Assembly (NCBI RefSeq): GCF_030068545.1
Contig: NZ_JASJOR010000012.1
Location: forward strand, 62,001 to 126,000
Length of the DNA stretch: 64,000 nucleotides
Source of the DNA: Xanthocytophaga flava
GTDB lineage: Bacteria; Bacteroidota; Bacteroidia; Cytophagales; 172606-1
Direction of reading: 5' to 3'
Shown here: positions 8,276 to 17,074 of the stretch, piece by piece
How positions within the stretch are numbered: position 1 is the first letter of the stretch
How the letters are laid out: the number at the start of each line of letters is the position of its first letter
Translations under genes and position numbers: made by a program
Notes under the pieces: model-generated
Told to the model about the DNA's origin: nothing
Database searches by the model: none
The model's input: only the letters and a program-made list of their open reading frames with translations

Positions 8276-8992
8276 CTATACTATTCTATCCGTTTGATTG
8301 AGCAGGAGATAATAAGCTGCTCCTGTCATCATCAAACTGTCAAACCGATCCAAAAATCCACCATGGCCAGGAAGAATGTTGCTGTAATCTTTGATATGAT
8401 TGAGCCGTTTGAAATAAGAAGCTAGCAAGTCACCTGAGAGAGAGAACAGACTAGTCAAAATCCCATATAGGATAGCTTTCTGTACAGATACCTGTACCCA
8501 GTCTCTTGTTAAAAAGGCTACAAGGATGGTAAACAAAATACCACCTGCTAGTCCTTCAATGGTCTTATTGGGACTAATGTGGGAAACTAATTTGTGTTTG
8601 CCCAGTAATTGTCCTACTATCTGACTAAATCCGTCAAATATGGCAATCTGAAAATATATGTACAACAAAAATGCTATTGGGATAGTATACGAGTATACTA
8701 TAAAAAGTATACTAATCGCAGTATAAGAAAGCAAAGAAGTTACTTTTATATACAGACTGGCTTTACAATTCCTTATTACTTCAAAAAGACCAACCCACAC
8801 AATAAGAATCGCAAGTAAATAAAAGAAATGATAGATAGTAGATACTATGATACTTGTTACAATAACGATGTAGGTGATATATTTGAGCCACCTTTGTTTT
8901 TGAGTATGTATATCTGCTTTTCTACTGGATATATACATTCCTAGTCCACCCAAGGCCACGAATGATAGAGTATAAATAATTATAGGATGCAC
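8276..8992 (-). CDS. Phosphatidate cytidylyltransferase-like (CdsA family) membrane enzyme
   Basis: CdsA-type enzymes make CDP-activated lipid from CTP and phosphatidate in the inner membrane. The 238-aa protein is a multi-helix membrane protein with the CdsA signature near its C-terminus: 'SPNKTIEGLAGGILF' and 'SLSGDLLASYFKRLNHIKD', followed by 'LPGHGGFLDRFDSLM' with the conserved Gly-His-Gly and the Asp pair. It is at the short end of the family. The start is GTG, overlapping the stop of the upstream CDP-alcohol phosphotransferase gene by one base (TAGTG), so the two are translationally coupled. The actual lipid substrate may differ from phosphatidate. Confidence 0.85.
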   Translation of the reverse strand: MHPIIIYTLSFVALGGLGMYISSRKADIHTQKQRWLKYITYIVIVTSIIVSTIYHFFYLLAILIVWVGLFEVIRNCKASLYIKVTSLLSYTAISILFIVYSYTIPIAFLLYIYFQIAIFDGFSQIVGQLLGKHKLVSHISPNKTIEGLAGGILFTILVAFLTRDWVQVSVQKAILYGILTSLFSLSGDLLASYFKRLNHIKDYSNILPGHGGFLDRFDSLMMTGAAYYLLLNQTDRIV

Positions 8993-9579
8993 TATGTATT
9001 TTTGGAATGATTTTTAAGTACCCAATATAGACCTTTTACATTTGTCTTAGGTTCTCGCAATAGCGCAATGATGATGATTTCTTCGATACAGGCTATTGTT
9101 CCCCAAATCAATGCAAAGTAAAAGACAATAGGTTGGAAGCCAAATAGAAATAAATAGACAATAAACCCTCCCTGAAAGTATCCTGTAAGTTTGAACATAT
9201 AGGTGTGAAGCCCTATGAGTCCCCTGAATTTATAGAAGACATATAGATAAGAAACCAGCCAGAACACAAAAAACAGAACGAGAATCATACTGTGTGGCTT
9301 AATGTCAGACCATTTAAATATATAAATAGCCAGGAATGCGAGAATGTAAGTCCCCAAGTCTGCCCACGAGTCAAGCTTTGCTCCGATTTCTGTTTGTAAT
9401 TTAAATGTTCTGGCTATCCACCCATCTAAAATATCTGTGACTAAGCTAATAGTGATAAAAATGGAGAATAAGAATTCTTGTTGGGTTAGAATGAGATAGA
9501 ATATAAAAGGAAATATGACGATCCTGTATAGTGATAAGATATTGGGTATGGTCCAGAAGGAATTAGATTTCATATGCAA
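8992..9579 (-). CDS. CDP-alcohol phosphatidyltransferase family protein
   Basis: Integral-membrane enzyme that transfers a phospho-alcohol from a CDP-activated donor to a hydroxyl acceptor. The complete signature D-x2-DG-x2-AR-x8-G-x3-D-x3-D is present, starting at DILDGWIAR (about residue 48) and ending at LDSWAD (about residue 73), so the metal site is intact. About six transmembrane helices, 195 aa, normal for PgsA-like members. It is coupled to the CdsA-like gene, which probably makes its donor. Which phospholipid headgroup it makes cannot be told from sequence alone. Confidence 0.88.
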   Translation of the reverse strand: MHMKSNSFWTIPNILSLYRIVIFPFIFYLILTQQEFLFSIFITISLVTDILDGWIARTFKLQTEIGAKLDSWADLGTYILAFLAIYIFKWSDIKPHSMILVLFFVFWLVSYLYVFYKFRGLIGLHTYMFKLTGYFQGGFIVYLFLFGFQPIVFYFALIWGTIACIEEIIIIALLREPKTNVKGLYWVLKNHSKNT

Positions 9580-9731
9580 AATGATGTTGTGAGTAGAAGG
9601 TTTCTCATTAAAATGATAAGTATTATATGAAATAAATACTTAAAGTGTATTGGGGAAAGTATTAGTCATATCTTTGTTGTGTTTGAAAGGCAACTTGCCT
9701 CTCCAATTTCAAAGATGAATCTTTATAATAT

Positions 9732-10409
9732 ATGATGCAAGTATCAGAAATGCAGTTATCCATTTTGTTTGTTGTCGCATTTCTTTTGTTGATTCTTATT
9801 ACTGAATGGCTGCATAAAAAACTGCATGTTGATTCTGAGATTTGCCGCAAGTTTTTACATGTCTCTGGTGGTTTTCTGACATTGTTGTTTCCACTATTTT
9901 TCAAAAGCTACCTATGGGTCTTGTTGTTATGTACTCTTGCATTTACAATTCTTCTTGCAACACGTATTCTGGGGAAATTGTCTTCTGTGCATCAGGTAAG
10001 GCGGAAGTCAATAGGTAGTGTGATATTTCCAATTCCGATATGTATATGTTTTTGGGTATCTGAGAACCTTAATAATACACTCTTGTTTCATTTGCCTGTT
10101 TTGGTATTGTCAATATCAGATACATTTGCAGAAATAGGGGGTAAAAAGTGGGGACATACTTCCATGCGTTTTTCAGGTGGAAAAACATTAATAGGCTCTA
10201 TATTCTTTGCTGCAAGTTGTCTGGTTATTTCGCTGTTTGTTTTTTCTATTGGTTCTTCTTTAAATATTGCTCAGCAATTATTCTTTTCACTGATTATTAC
10301 TTTGTGTGCTACACTAACTGAGTCTGTGAGTTTTAAAGGATTGGATAATCTGACTGTACCTATTGTTGTGTTGCTTGTATTAACCTCATTGGAGAAGAGT
10401 ATTTTGTAA
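9732..10409 (+). CDS. Dolichol/phytol-kinase-like membrane protein (SEC59/VTE5-like)
   Basis: The 225-aa polytopic protein has the features of the polyprenol-kinase/CdsA-related superfamily: 'SEICRKFLHVSGGFLTLLFP' (conserved RKxxH near residue 42), 'VRRKSIGSVIFPIPI', 'LSISDTFAEIGGKKWG' (conserved Asp) and 'FSGGKTLIGSIFFAASC'. Known relatives phosphorylate dolichol or phytol with CTP. Two adjacent ATGs (9732 and 9735) could serve as start. It is divergent from the CDP-alcohol phosphotransferase/CdsA pair across about 150 bp, consistent with one lipid-related module; that link is inference. Confidence 0.75.
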   Translation: MMQVSEMQLSILFVVAFLLLILITEWLHKKLHVDSEICRKFLHVSGGFLTLLFPLFFKSYLWVLLLCTLAFTILLATRILGKLSSVHQVRRKSIGSVIFPIPICICFWVSENLNNTLLFHLPVLVLSISDTFAEIGGKKWGHTSMRFSGGKTLIGSIFFAASCLVISLFVFSIGSSLNIAQQLFFSLIITLCATLTESVSFKGLDNLTVPIVVLLVLTSLEKSIL

Positions 10410-10428
10410 AGAAAGAGTATGGTAAACT

Positions 10429-10456
10429 CTTCTTTGAGTTTACCATGCATAGATGT
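10429..10456. terminator. Hairpin between convergent genes
   Basis: An 11-bp perfect stem (10429-10439 with 10446-10456) with a 6-nt loop lies between the stop of the kinase-like gene and the stop of the convergent permease gene. There is no long T-run on either side, so it may be a bidirectional terminator of moderate strength or simply a 3'-end stabiliser. Confidence 0.55.
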
Positions 10457-10459
10457 AAC

Positions 10460-12844
10460 CTATTCTGTACGTAAAGATTTGGTGGGATTGGCAATAGCAG
10501 CTTTTATCGCCTGATAGCTTACAGTGGCTAATGTAATGATAAGAGCTCCCAGCCCTGCAACAGCAAAAATCCACCACGATATTTCGATTCGATAGGTATA
10601 ACTCTGTAACCAACCTTGAAGAAAATACCAGGAAATAGGAGTTGCAATAACAAAAGAAGTCAGAACTAGTACTATAAATTCTTTAGATAACAACTGCCAC
10701 AAATTCAATATAGAAGCTCCCAATACTTTGCGAATGCCTATTTCTTTGCGGCGTTGCTCGGCTGTAAATGAAGCCAGTCCAAAGATACCCAGACACGAAA
10801 TAAAGATAGCCAGTGTAGCAAAAAATGTCGCTAGTTTGCCAAGTCTCTCCTCATCATTAAACTTTGTGGCATATTCTGCATCTGCGAACTTGTATTCAAA
10901 GGGTACTTGTGGAATATGCTTTGTAAATACTGTTTGAATTTGTTTGAGTGATTGACTGGCTGAATATGCAGGATTAAGTTTTAGAATAAACCAGTTCGCA
11001 TCAAGCTTGTTCATTAGATAAATTGTCGGTTTTACGGGACGATAAGGAGACTGCATTAACATATCTTTGATAACGCCAACGACATGTAGTTTTACCTCTC
11101 CACTCCAGTCAACTTCCATTCCTACAGGATCTTTGACACCCATAAATTTTACCGCAGCCTCATTAATAACAATCCCTGTAGAATCGGTTAAGAACTCTTT
11201 TGAAAAATCTCTGCCTTGTGTAAAATTCCAACCAACCGTTTGGCCAAATTCTGGTGAGACCCAAATGGTCGCAAAGTCTGTTTGGAGATCAGGATGCTTC
11301 CCTTTCCAGCTAAAACCTCCATTATTAGACCATACACTGGTAAGTGGGCTGGACGATTCTGCCATTTCCAGAATAGCTCCTGATTTTTTAAGATCTCGTT
11401 GAAGTACACTAAACTTCCCTTGAAAATCAGGTGTACTCATCGTCACCATCACTAACCCATCCCGGTTGTATCCAATAGGACGGTCTTTGGAGTACTGTAT
11501 CTGGCGATACACTATGATAGTTCCAATAATGAGGCTAACAGATACTGTGAATTGGACAACTACCAATATTTTACGAGGCAATGATGCTTTTCCGCCAGCC
11601 CGAAACGTCCCTTTTAATACACTTACAGGGTCAAAAGAGGAAAGATACAATGCTGGATAGCTGCCTGCTATCAATCCTGTTAATACACTAAAGCCAATAC
11701 CAAATAGCCAGAACAACGGATTTGTCCATAAAATGGAAATCTTTTTGTCACTAATCTCATTGAACAGAGGCAGAGAAAGTTGAACAAGTACCAATGCCAG
11801 GAAAAATGAGAACCCTGTTATGAGTAGTGATTCGCCTAAAAACTGTCCAATGAGTTGTCTGCGCTCAGATCCAATAGATTTACGGATACCTACTTCTTTC
11901 GCTCTCTTTTCACTGCGGGCAGTAGAAAGATTCATGAAATTGATACAGGCCAGCAGCAATACAAATACGCCAATGACACCAAACATCCAAACAATTTGTA
12001 TGCGGCCGCCTGCATTTCGACCATCTTTCCAATCTGAACGTAAGTGCCAGTCTTTCATTGGGTACAGAAAAATTTCAGGCTTAAATGGAACTTCATCCGG
12101 AGCTGCCTGAGCTTTTACTTTCTTTATTTTTTCAGATACTGCTTGAATATCTGCTGATGGTGACAGCTGTACAAAAAGTTGAAATGAGTTATTTCCCCAT
12201 CGATCTGCTGCTCTTTGTACCCATTCCTGAGAACGAACAAAAAGATTCCAGGGTGCAATAAATTCAAGGTCTCTAAAGGTTGTATTATAAGGTAAGTCCT
12301 TGTAAACACCTGCTACTTTTACAAAATCTTTATTGTCTATTTTAATAGTTTTTCCAAGTGGATCAATGTCACCAAATAATGCTTTTGCTGTTGATTGTGA
12401 TAGTAATATTGAGGAAGGGTCCTGAAGTCCATTGCGTTTGCCTTGTATCATTTGCAGAGATAACATCTCCGTGATGGATGGCTGCATATAATTCCCACTT
12501 TTGGATATTTTCTGATCTTTATAAGCAAGAATATGCCCTCCTGTCCAGGTTGCCATGGATAGATGCGTAAAGTAATTATTGTAAGAGTTTCTCAGAGCCA
12601 TCTCCAAAGGTCTGGGTATAGCATTTTGTGTCCCTTTATTTCCATTTAGAGTTTGATGCTGCATTATCTGGGCAATACGATCATAATTGGAATGATATTG
12701 GTCAAAAGTAAATTCATCATACATCCAAAGTCCGATGAGTATAGCTACAGACATTCCAACTGCTAACCCAATAATATTGATGAAAGAGAAAATCTGGTTT
12801 CTCTTTATATTTCGGAGAACAATTATGAGATAGTTATGAAGCAT
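10460..12844 (-). CDS. ABC transporter permease, MacB/FtsX type
   Basis: The 794-aa protein is a large Bacteroidota-type ABC permease. It begins with a transmembrane helix (about 21-41), followed by a MacB-like periplasmic domain (about 45-250), a three-helix FtsX core (about 285-400), a second periplasmic domain, and a second FtsX core at the C-terminus containing 'RRKEIGIRKVLGAS' (about 676-689). The first core carries the matching coupling motif 'KRAKEVGIRKSIGSERRQ'. Such proteins usually work with a separate ATPase in lipid, peptide or drug export, or as mechanotransmitters. No ATPase gene is adjacent, so it is an orphan here and its substrate is unknown. Confidence 0.9.
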   Translation of the reverse strand: MLHNYLIIVLRNIKRNQIFSFINIIGLAVGMSVAILIGLWMYDEFTFDQYHSNYDRIAQIMQHQTLNGNKGTQNAIPRPLEMALRNSYNNYFTHLSMATWTGGHILAYKDQKISKSGNYMQPSITEMLSLQMIQGKRNGLQDPSSILLSQSTAKALFGDIDPLGKTIKIDNKDFVKVAGVYKDLPYNTTFRDLEFIAPWNLFVRSQEWVQRAADRWGNNSFQLFVQLSPSADIQAVSEKIKKVKAQAAPDEVPFKPEIFLYPMKDWHLRSDWKDGRNAGGRIQIVWMFGVIGVFVLLLACINFMNLSTARSEKRAKEVGIRKSIGSERRQLIGQFLGESLLITGFSFFLALVLVQLSLPLFNEISDKKISILWTNPLFWLFGIGFSVLTGLIAGSYPALYLSSFDPVSVLKGTFRAGGKASLPRKILVVVQFTVSVSLIIGTIIVYRQIQYSKDRPIGYNRDGLVMVTMSTPDFQGKFSVLQRDLKKSGAILEMAESSSPLTSVWSNNGGFSWKGKHPDLQTDFATIWVSPEFGQTVGWNFTQGRDFSKEFLTDSTGIVINEAAVKFMGVKDPVGMEVDWSGEVKLHVVGVIKDMLMQSPYRPVKPTIYLMNKLDANWFILKLNPAYSASQSLKQIQTVFTKHIPQVPFEYKFADAEYATKFNDEERLGKLATFFATLAIFISCLGIFGLASFTAEQRRKEIGIRKVLGASILNLWQLLSKEFIVLVLTSFVIATPISWYFLQGWLQSYTYRIEISWWIFAVAGLGALIITLATVSYQAIKAAIANPTKSLRTE

Positions 12845-13027
12845 GAATTACAGGATTTAAGATGTAGGGAATAAATACGTAAATCCAATTGGATGCCAAA
12901 ACGTATAATTAGGCTGAAATGATGATTTTTCTCTATAAACAACTACTGACAATGTTCATTATCGGTCATGATGTGTTCACTGACGGACATTGCCCTAGGT
13001 AATTTTTGAATGAGATAAAATGTAAAT

Positions 13028-13804
13028 ATGCTAACAGACAATCAGATTCATGATTTTATACAGTATGGCTTTGTTTGTATTGAGAATGCATTCTCCTCAG
13101 AACTAGCTACACAATGTAGAACTATCTTATGGAAAGATACAGGTTGCGATCCACATGATACTTCTACCTGGACAAAACCTGTTGTTCGATTGGGAGAATA
13201 CAGTCAGGAGCCATTTAGGCAAGCTGCCAATACTCCGGTATTACATGCTGCCTATAATCAATTAGTCGGAGAGCAAAGATGGTTACCTCGGCAGAGTTTA
13301 GGCTCCTTTCCAGTTCGGTTTCCGCATATCCAAGATCCTGGTGATACAGGCTGGCATGTGGATGCCAGTTTTCCTGGTGCAGATGTAAATGATTTTTTTG
13401 CGTGGAGAGTAAATGTTTTTTCAAAAGGAAGAGCTTTATTGATGTTATTTCTCTTCTCAGATGTAACAGAGGCCGATGCCCCAACCCGTATTCTGGCAGG
13501 TTCTCATCTGGATGTAGCAAAGGTATTGAAGCCGAAAGGGGAGGAGGGATTGTCATTTATGGAATTGGCACAACAAGTTGGACCTGCGTTGGACAGACCG
13601 CTCCATCTGGCAACTGGAACCGCCGGAACTGTATATTTATGCCATCCATTTCTGGTACATGCTTCTCAAGCACATCATGGTACAAATCCAAAGTTTATGG
13701 CTCAGCCACCTTTGTTTCCATCAAAGCCTTTCCAGTTAGATCGTGATGATAGAACTTATTCACCCATAGAACAAGCGATACGATTAGGCATAAGCGAAAA
13801 ATAA
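13028..13804 (+). CDS. Phytanoyl-CoA dioxygenase family Fe(II)/2-oxoglutarate oxygenase
   Basis: The 258-aa protein has the double-stranded beta-helix metal site of the PhyH family: H110-x-D112 in GDTGWHVDASF, and a distal His in 'YLCHPFLVHASQAHHG' (about 208-218), followed by an 'FMAQPPLF' strand where the 2-oxoglutarate-binding basic residue normally sits nearby. It probably hydroxylates a small molecule using O2 and 2-oxoglutarate; the substrate is unknown. It is a single-gene unit: divergent from the permease gene and closed by a strong hairpin terminator directly after its stop. Confidence 0.82.
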   Translation: MLTDNQIHDFIQYGFVCIENAFSSELATQCRTILWKDTGCDPHDTSTWTKPVVRLGEYSQEPFRQAANTPVLHAAYNQLVGEQRWLPRQSLGSFPVRFPHIQDPGDTGWHVDASFPGADVNDFFAWRVNVFSKGRALLMLFLFSDVTEADAPTRILAGSHLDVAKVLKPKGEEGLSFMELAQQVGPALDRPLHLATGTAGTVYLCHPFLVHASQAHHGTNPKFMAQPPLFPSKPFQLDRDDRTYSPIEQAIRLGISEK

Positions 13805-13805
13805 A

Positions 13806-13845
13806 AAAACTGCTTTCATAGAATTACTATCATGAAAGCAGTTTT
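13806..13845. terminator. Bidirectional intrinsic terminator
   Basis: A 14-bp perfect stem (13806-13819 with 13832-13845, 12-nt loop) starts two bases after the dioxygenase stop. A-rich on the left and T-rich on the right, it can serve both this gene and the convergent DUF6496 gene. Confidence 0.85.
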
Positions 13846-13863
13846 ACTTATGCGTTACGTAAC

Positions 13864-14052
13864 TTAAGATTTCTTTTCTTTCTTCTTTGGAACTTTTCCA
13901 CCTTCTTTTCTTGCTTCAGAAAGACCTATGGCAATGGCTTGTTTTCTATCAGTCACTTTTTTGTCGCTTCTGCCCGATTTGAGAGTACCCTCTTTCATCT
14001 CATGCATTGCTTCATGTACTTTCTCCTGAGCTTTTTCTCCGTACTTTTTCAT
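13864..14052 (-). CDS. Small basic DUF6496-type protein
   Basis: I set the start at the internal Met giving MKKYGEKAQEKVHEAMHEMK, which matches the usual start of this small family; the frame extends eight codons further upstream. The 62-aa product is strongly basic with the family motif 'GTLKSGRSDKKVTDRKQAIA' and 'GLSEARKEGGKVPKK'. Proteins of this kind are common in bacteria but have no assigned function; the composition suggests nucleic-acid binding or a stress-related role, which is inference. Confidence 0.75.
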   Translation of the reverse strand: MKKYGEKAQEKVHEAMHEMKEGTLKSGRSDKKVTDRKQAIAIGLSEARKEGGKVPKKKEKKS

Positions 14053-14243
14053 AATCGTATTATTTATATACAACATAAATTATCAAGGCTAACAGATAAA
14101 AAACAATGCCAAAAGATACTGTCCACTAATGAGACATCATACGGTTCTTTAACCGCTTGTACTAAAAGGATAGGGAGCATGTCAGAGAATGATATATTTA
14201 CTGATAGCTACTGCAACTTATTATTGAAAGCCCTCCCATTCAA

Positions 14244-15050
14244 ATGAACTATCGAAAAACAGGACAGTTTTATGGTGACACAAACCAGAAGCTTTCAATG
14301 GAAGGTATTACACTCACAGATACTGTATATACTCTGCCCAAAGTAGACTGGCATTATCATGAGAATGCATACTTTACATTTATCCTACAAGGAGGGTTAA
14401 CTGAAGGCAACAAGAAAGAAGTGTATACCTGTACCAGTGGCAGCCTGCTATTTCACCACTGGCAAGACCCTCACTACAATTGTAAACCAGATGTATTTAC
14501 AAGAGGATTTCATATTGAACTGAATAAACATTTTTCAGATAATATTTTCTCAGGACTTACCATTCCAGAAGGTAGTCTGCATATTGATAATCCAGAGATA
14601 AAGCTTTTATTCTACCAGCTATTCAAAGAGACCAAGATTATTGATAGCAATACTCCTTTAGTTATTCAGACATTATTGTTACAGGTTTTTGCTGAGATGC
14701 AACAGAACCGGAAAGCAGCGACAGAACAGCGGCCTGTATGGGTGAATCGGATAAAAGAACTATTGTACTACAATGGACTTGAGAATCAAAGTCTTCAAGA
14801 GCTTGCCAACGCATTGCAGATACATCCTGTTCATCTATCTCGCCAGTTTCCAAAATATTTTGGATGTACCTTAGGAAACTACATGCGAAAAATAAAAGTA
14901 GAGAAAGCTTTGCAGTTGTTTTCTGATAAAACTTTATCTCTAACTGATATAGCGATGGATTGTGGATTTGCCGATCAGAGTCATTTTTTACGTTGTTTCA
15001 AAGAATTCAATGGTATGACACCTTCTCAATACCGAACATTGCTAAGTTGA
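14244..15050 (+). CDS. AraC family transcriptional regulator
   Basis: The 268-aa protein has a cupin-like N-terminal sensor domain (about 25-110, with 'WHYHENAYFTFILQGG') and a C-terminal AraC/XylS double helix-turn-helix (about 165-267) with 'SLQELANALQIHPVHLSRQF' and 'SLTDIAMDCGFADQSHFLRC' as recognition regions, ending 'GMTPSQYRTL'. It probably activates or represses nearby genes in response to a small ligand. The beta-lactamase-like gene begins 63 bp downstream on the same strand and is the obvious candidate target or co-transcribed partner. Confidence 0.9.
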   Translation: MNYRKTGQFYGDTNQKLSMEGITLTDTVYTLPKVDWHYHENAYFTFILQGGLTEGNKKEVYTCTSGSLLFHHWQDPHYNCKPDVFTRGFHIELNKHFSDNIFSGLTIPEGSLHIDNPEIKLLFYQLFKETKIIDSNTPLVIQTLLLQVFAEMQQNRKAATEQRPVWVNRIKELLYYNGLENQSLQELANALQIHPVHLSRQFPKYFGCTLGNYMRKIKVEKALQLFSDKTLSLTDIAMDCGFADQSHFLRCFKEFNGMTPSQYRTLLS

Positions 15051-15113
15051 TGCTATGTTAATTTCATTCTATTTTTTTAGTGAAGGCACATTTAGCTTTG
15101 TGTCTTTCTAACT

Positions 15114-16820
15114 ATGAATCCTATGAAAAAAACTTCCAACCTCCTGATCATTCAATTGATCTTCTTTTCATGCTTGTTTATGCAAGTTACGGCTTACGGA
15201 CAAACTTCGGATTTGGTAAAATCTGAAGGAATTACCAGTCCTTTGCATCAAACCAATGTAGGTCGTATCACTTTTATGTCAAAAGGTATTCCCGTTGAGG
15301 AATATAAGGAAACAGACTTCCTGAAAACATTTGAGATAAAGGAAGGTATTGACTTGAACATACGAACTTATCTGGGTAATTCACTAACCAATTATCTTCA
15401 TCCACTGGCTCCGAAGTTAACCGCAGATGAAGTAAATGCGTTAGGCAATTATCAGTTTAGTTTCTATGTAGACAACTCATTGATATATAAAGAGAATTTA
15501 CACCCTGGAGCAGGGCTTCCCGAAAATAAAAAGACAAAAACAGTCTTTCAGATACCTCTTATAAGCTCTACCAATGCAGATTCCTGGGGACGATATCTCT
15601 GGGGACGATTCATGGCCTATGGTGGAGAAGATGCCCTGACTGTTGGGAAACCGCATTTACTAAAAATAGAAATTCGTCCCTATGTAAAGAATCCGGATTT
15701 GGTAGCAGGTAATATCATTGCTCACGGGGAAATAACGCTGACTGTGACTAAACCACAGGTAGATCCGGCTAAGCTACAGCCACAAGCTATTCAGCCTAGT
15801 AGTGGGTTCTCACTTTCAAATTTAAAATACGACAAAGAGAAAATAAAAGAACTCAATCAGAAAATTGAAGACAAAACCTTCAAGCAGATTACCAGCATCG
15901 TAGTTCTTAAAGATGGACAACTCGTGTTGGAAGAGTATTTCAATGGGGCAACCAGAACTACTTTACATGATCCCCGGTCTGTAGGGAAAACTTTTGCTTC
16001 AGCAGCAATGGGGATTGCCATTAAGGATGGATACATTAAAAATGAAAACCAGACGTTAGGCCAATTCTATAATCTGAAGGAGTTTAGTAATTATTCAGTC
16101 AGAAAAGACAGTGTAACCTTACGTAGTCTACTGATGATGAGTTCCGGGTTTGATGGATCAGATAATAATTCGGAATCTCCTGGCAATGAAGAAAATATGT
16201 ATCCTACAAACAATTGGGTAAAGTTTGCATTGGATCTGCCAATGGATAAAGCCAAAGTGATGGAGAAGAACTGGGATTACTTTACAGCAGGTGTAGTGGT
16301 ATTGGGCGATGTGATTCACAAGAGTGTTCCTGGTGGACTGGAGAAATATGCTGACGAAAAATTGTTTAAACCATTAGGAATAAAAAACTATAAATGGCAA
16401 TATACGCCACAGCATGTAGCCAATACTGCCGGAGGCATACAACTTGCCTCGCTGGATTTTGCGCGATTTGGACAACTTTACCTAAATGATGGCAAATGGA
16501 ATAACAAACAAATTCTTCCGCAAAAATGGGTGAATTCTTCTTTAGCAAAACAAGTTGCTTTACCGGATGGAAGTGGGTCTTATGGCTATCTGTTCTGGAA
16601 TAAAACCTATAAGGTAGGTAATGCCTCCTATGAAACGTATTATTGTAGTGGGAATGGAGGGAACAAAATATTTATTTTTAAAGAACTTGGATTAGTAGTA
16701 GTAGTTACGGCAACTGCTTATAATACTCCCTATGCACATCCACAAGTAGATAAAATCATTCAGCGTTATATCTTACCAGCAGTAGTAACAGGAAATACTA
16801 CTGTTAGTAGTGGAAAATAA
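15114..16820 (+). CDS. Serine beta-lactamase-like hydrolase, exported
   Basis: The 568-aa protein has a signal peptide (cleavage about 'TAYG-QTS', residue 29), an N-terminal region of about 200 residues that I do not recognise, and a class C beta-lactamase/PBP-like domain from about residue 240. The catalytic S289-V-G-K motif is in 'DPRSVGKTFASA'; the second motif region reads 'NWDYFTAGVV', with no clear Tyr-x-Asn; 'YCSGNGGNKIFIF' replaces the usual KTG strand. Such proteins are mostly esterases or peptidases. A Bacteroidota -7-like element TAGCTTTG lies at 15093-15100, but I see no matching -33 element. The Met at 15123 is an alternative start. Confidence 0.85.
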   Translation: MNPMKKTSNLLIIQLIFFSCLFMQVTAYGQTSDLVKSEGITSPLHQTNVGRITFMSKGIPVEEYKETDFLKTFEIKEGIDLNIRTYLGNSLTNYLHPLAPKLTADEVNALGNYQFSFYVDNSLIYKENLHPGAGLPENKKTKTVFQIPLISSTNADSWGRYLWGRFMAYGGEDALTVGKPHLLKIEIRPYVKNPDLVAGNIIAHGEITLTVTKPQVDPAKLQPQAIQPSSGFSLSNLKYDKEKIKELNQKIEDKTFKQITSIVVLKDGQLVLEEYFNGATRTTLHDPRSVGKTFASAAMGIAIKDGYIKNENQTLGQFYNLKEFSNYSVRKDSVTLRSLLMMSSGFDGSDNNSESPGNEENMYPTNNWVKFALDLPMDKAKVMEKNWDYFTAGVVVLGDVIHKSVPGGLEKYADEKLFKPLGIKNYKWQYTPQHVANTAGGIQLASLDFARFGQLYLNDGKWNNKQILPQKWVNSSLAKQVALPDGSGSYGYLFWNKTYKVGNASYETYYCSGNGGNKIFIFKELGLVVVVTATAYNTPYAHPQVDKIIQRYILPAVVTGNTTVSSGK

Positions 16821-16834
16821 TAATATACACTCTG

Positions 16835-16888
16835 GTTCATAACACATATAGGTCTGTAATCAATTACAGGCCTATATGTGTTATGAAC
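16835..16888. terminator. Long 26-bp hairpin after the hydrolase gene
   Basis: Arms 16835-16860 and 16863-16888 are complementary over 26 positions with a single G:T-type mismatch and a 2-nt loop. It begins 14 bp after the stop codon. No strong T-run follows, so it may be a terminator or an RNA 3'-stabilising stem. Confidence 0.65.
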
Positions 16889-17074
16889 TATATCTATTTT
16901 GTAAACGGCTATAAAAAATGGCTACTTTATCCTTCCAATAGAATTTTGAAATACTTCAATCTGCTTGCGTATTGCTTGAGTGATAGAAAAGTTTTGTGGT
17001 AAATAAGAATACGGAGTATTTTTTCGTATTTTGGTTGTTTAATTTCTCCTAAATGGTTTGTAGCGTTTTTTAGT

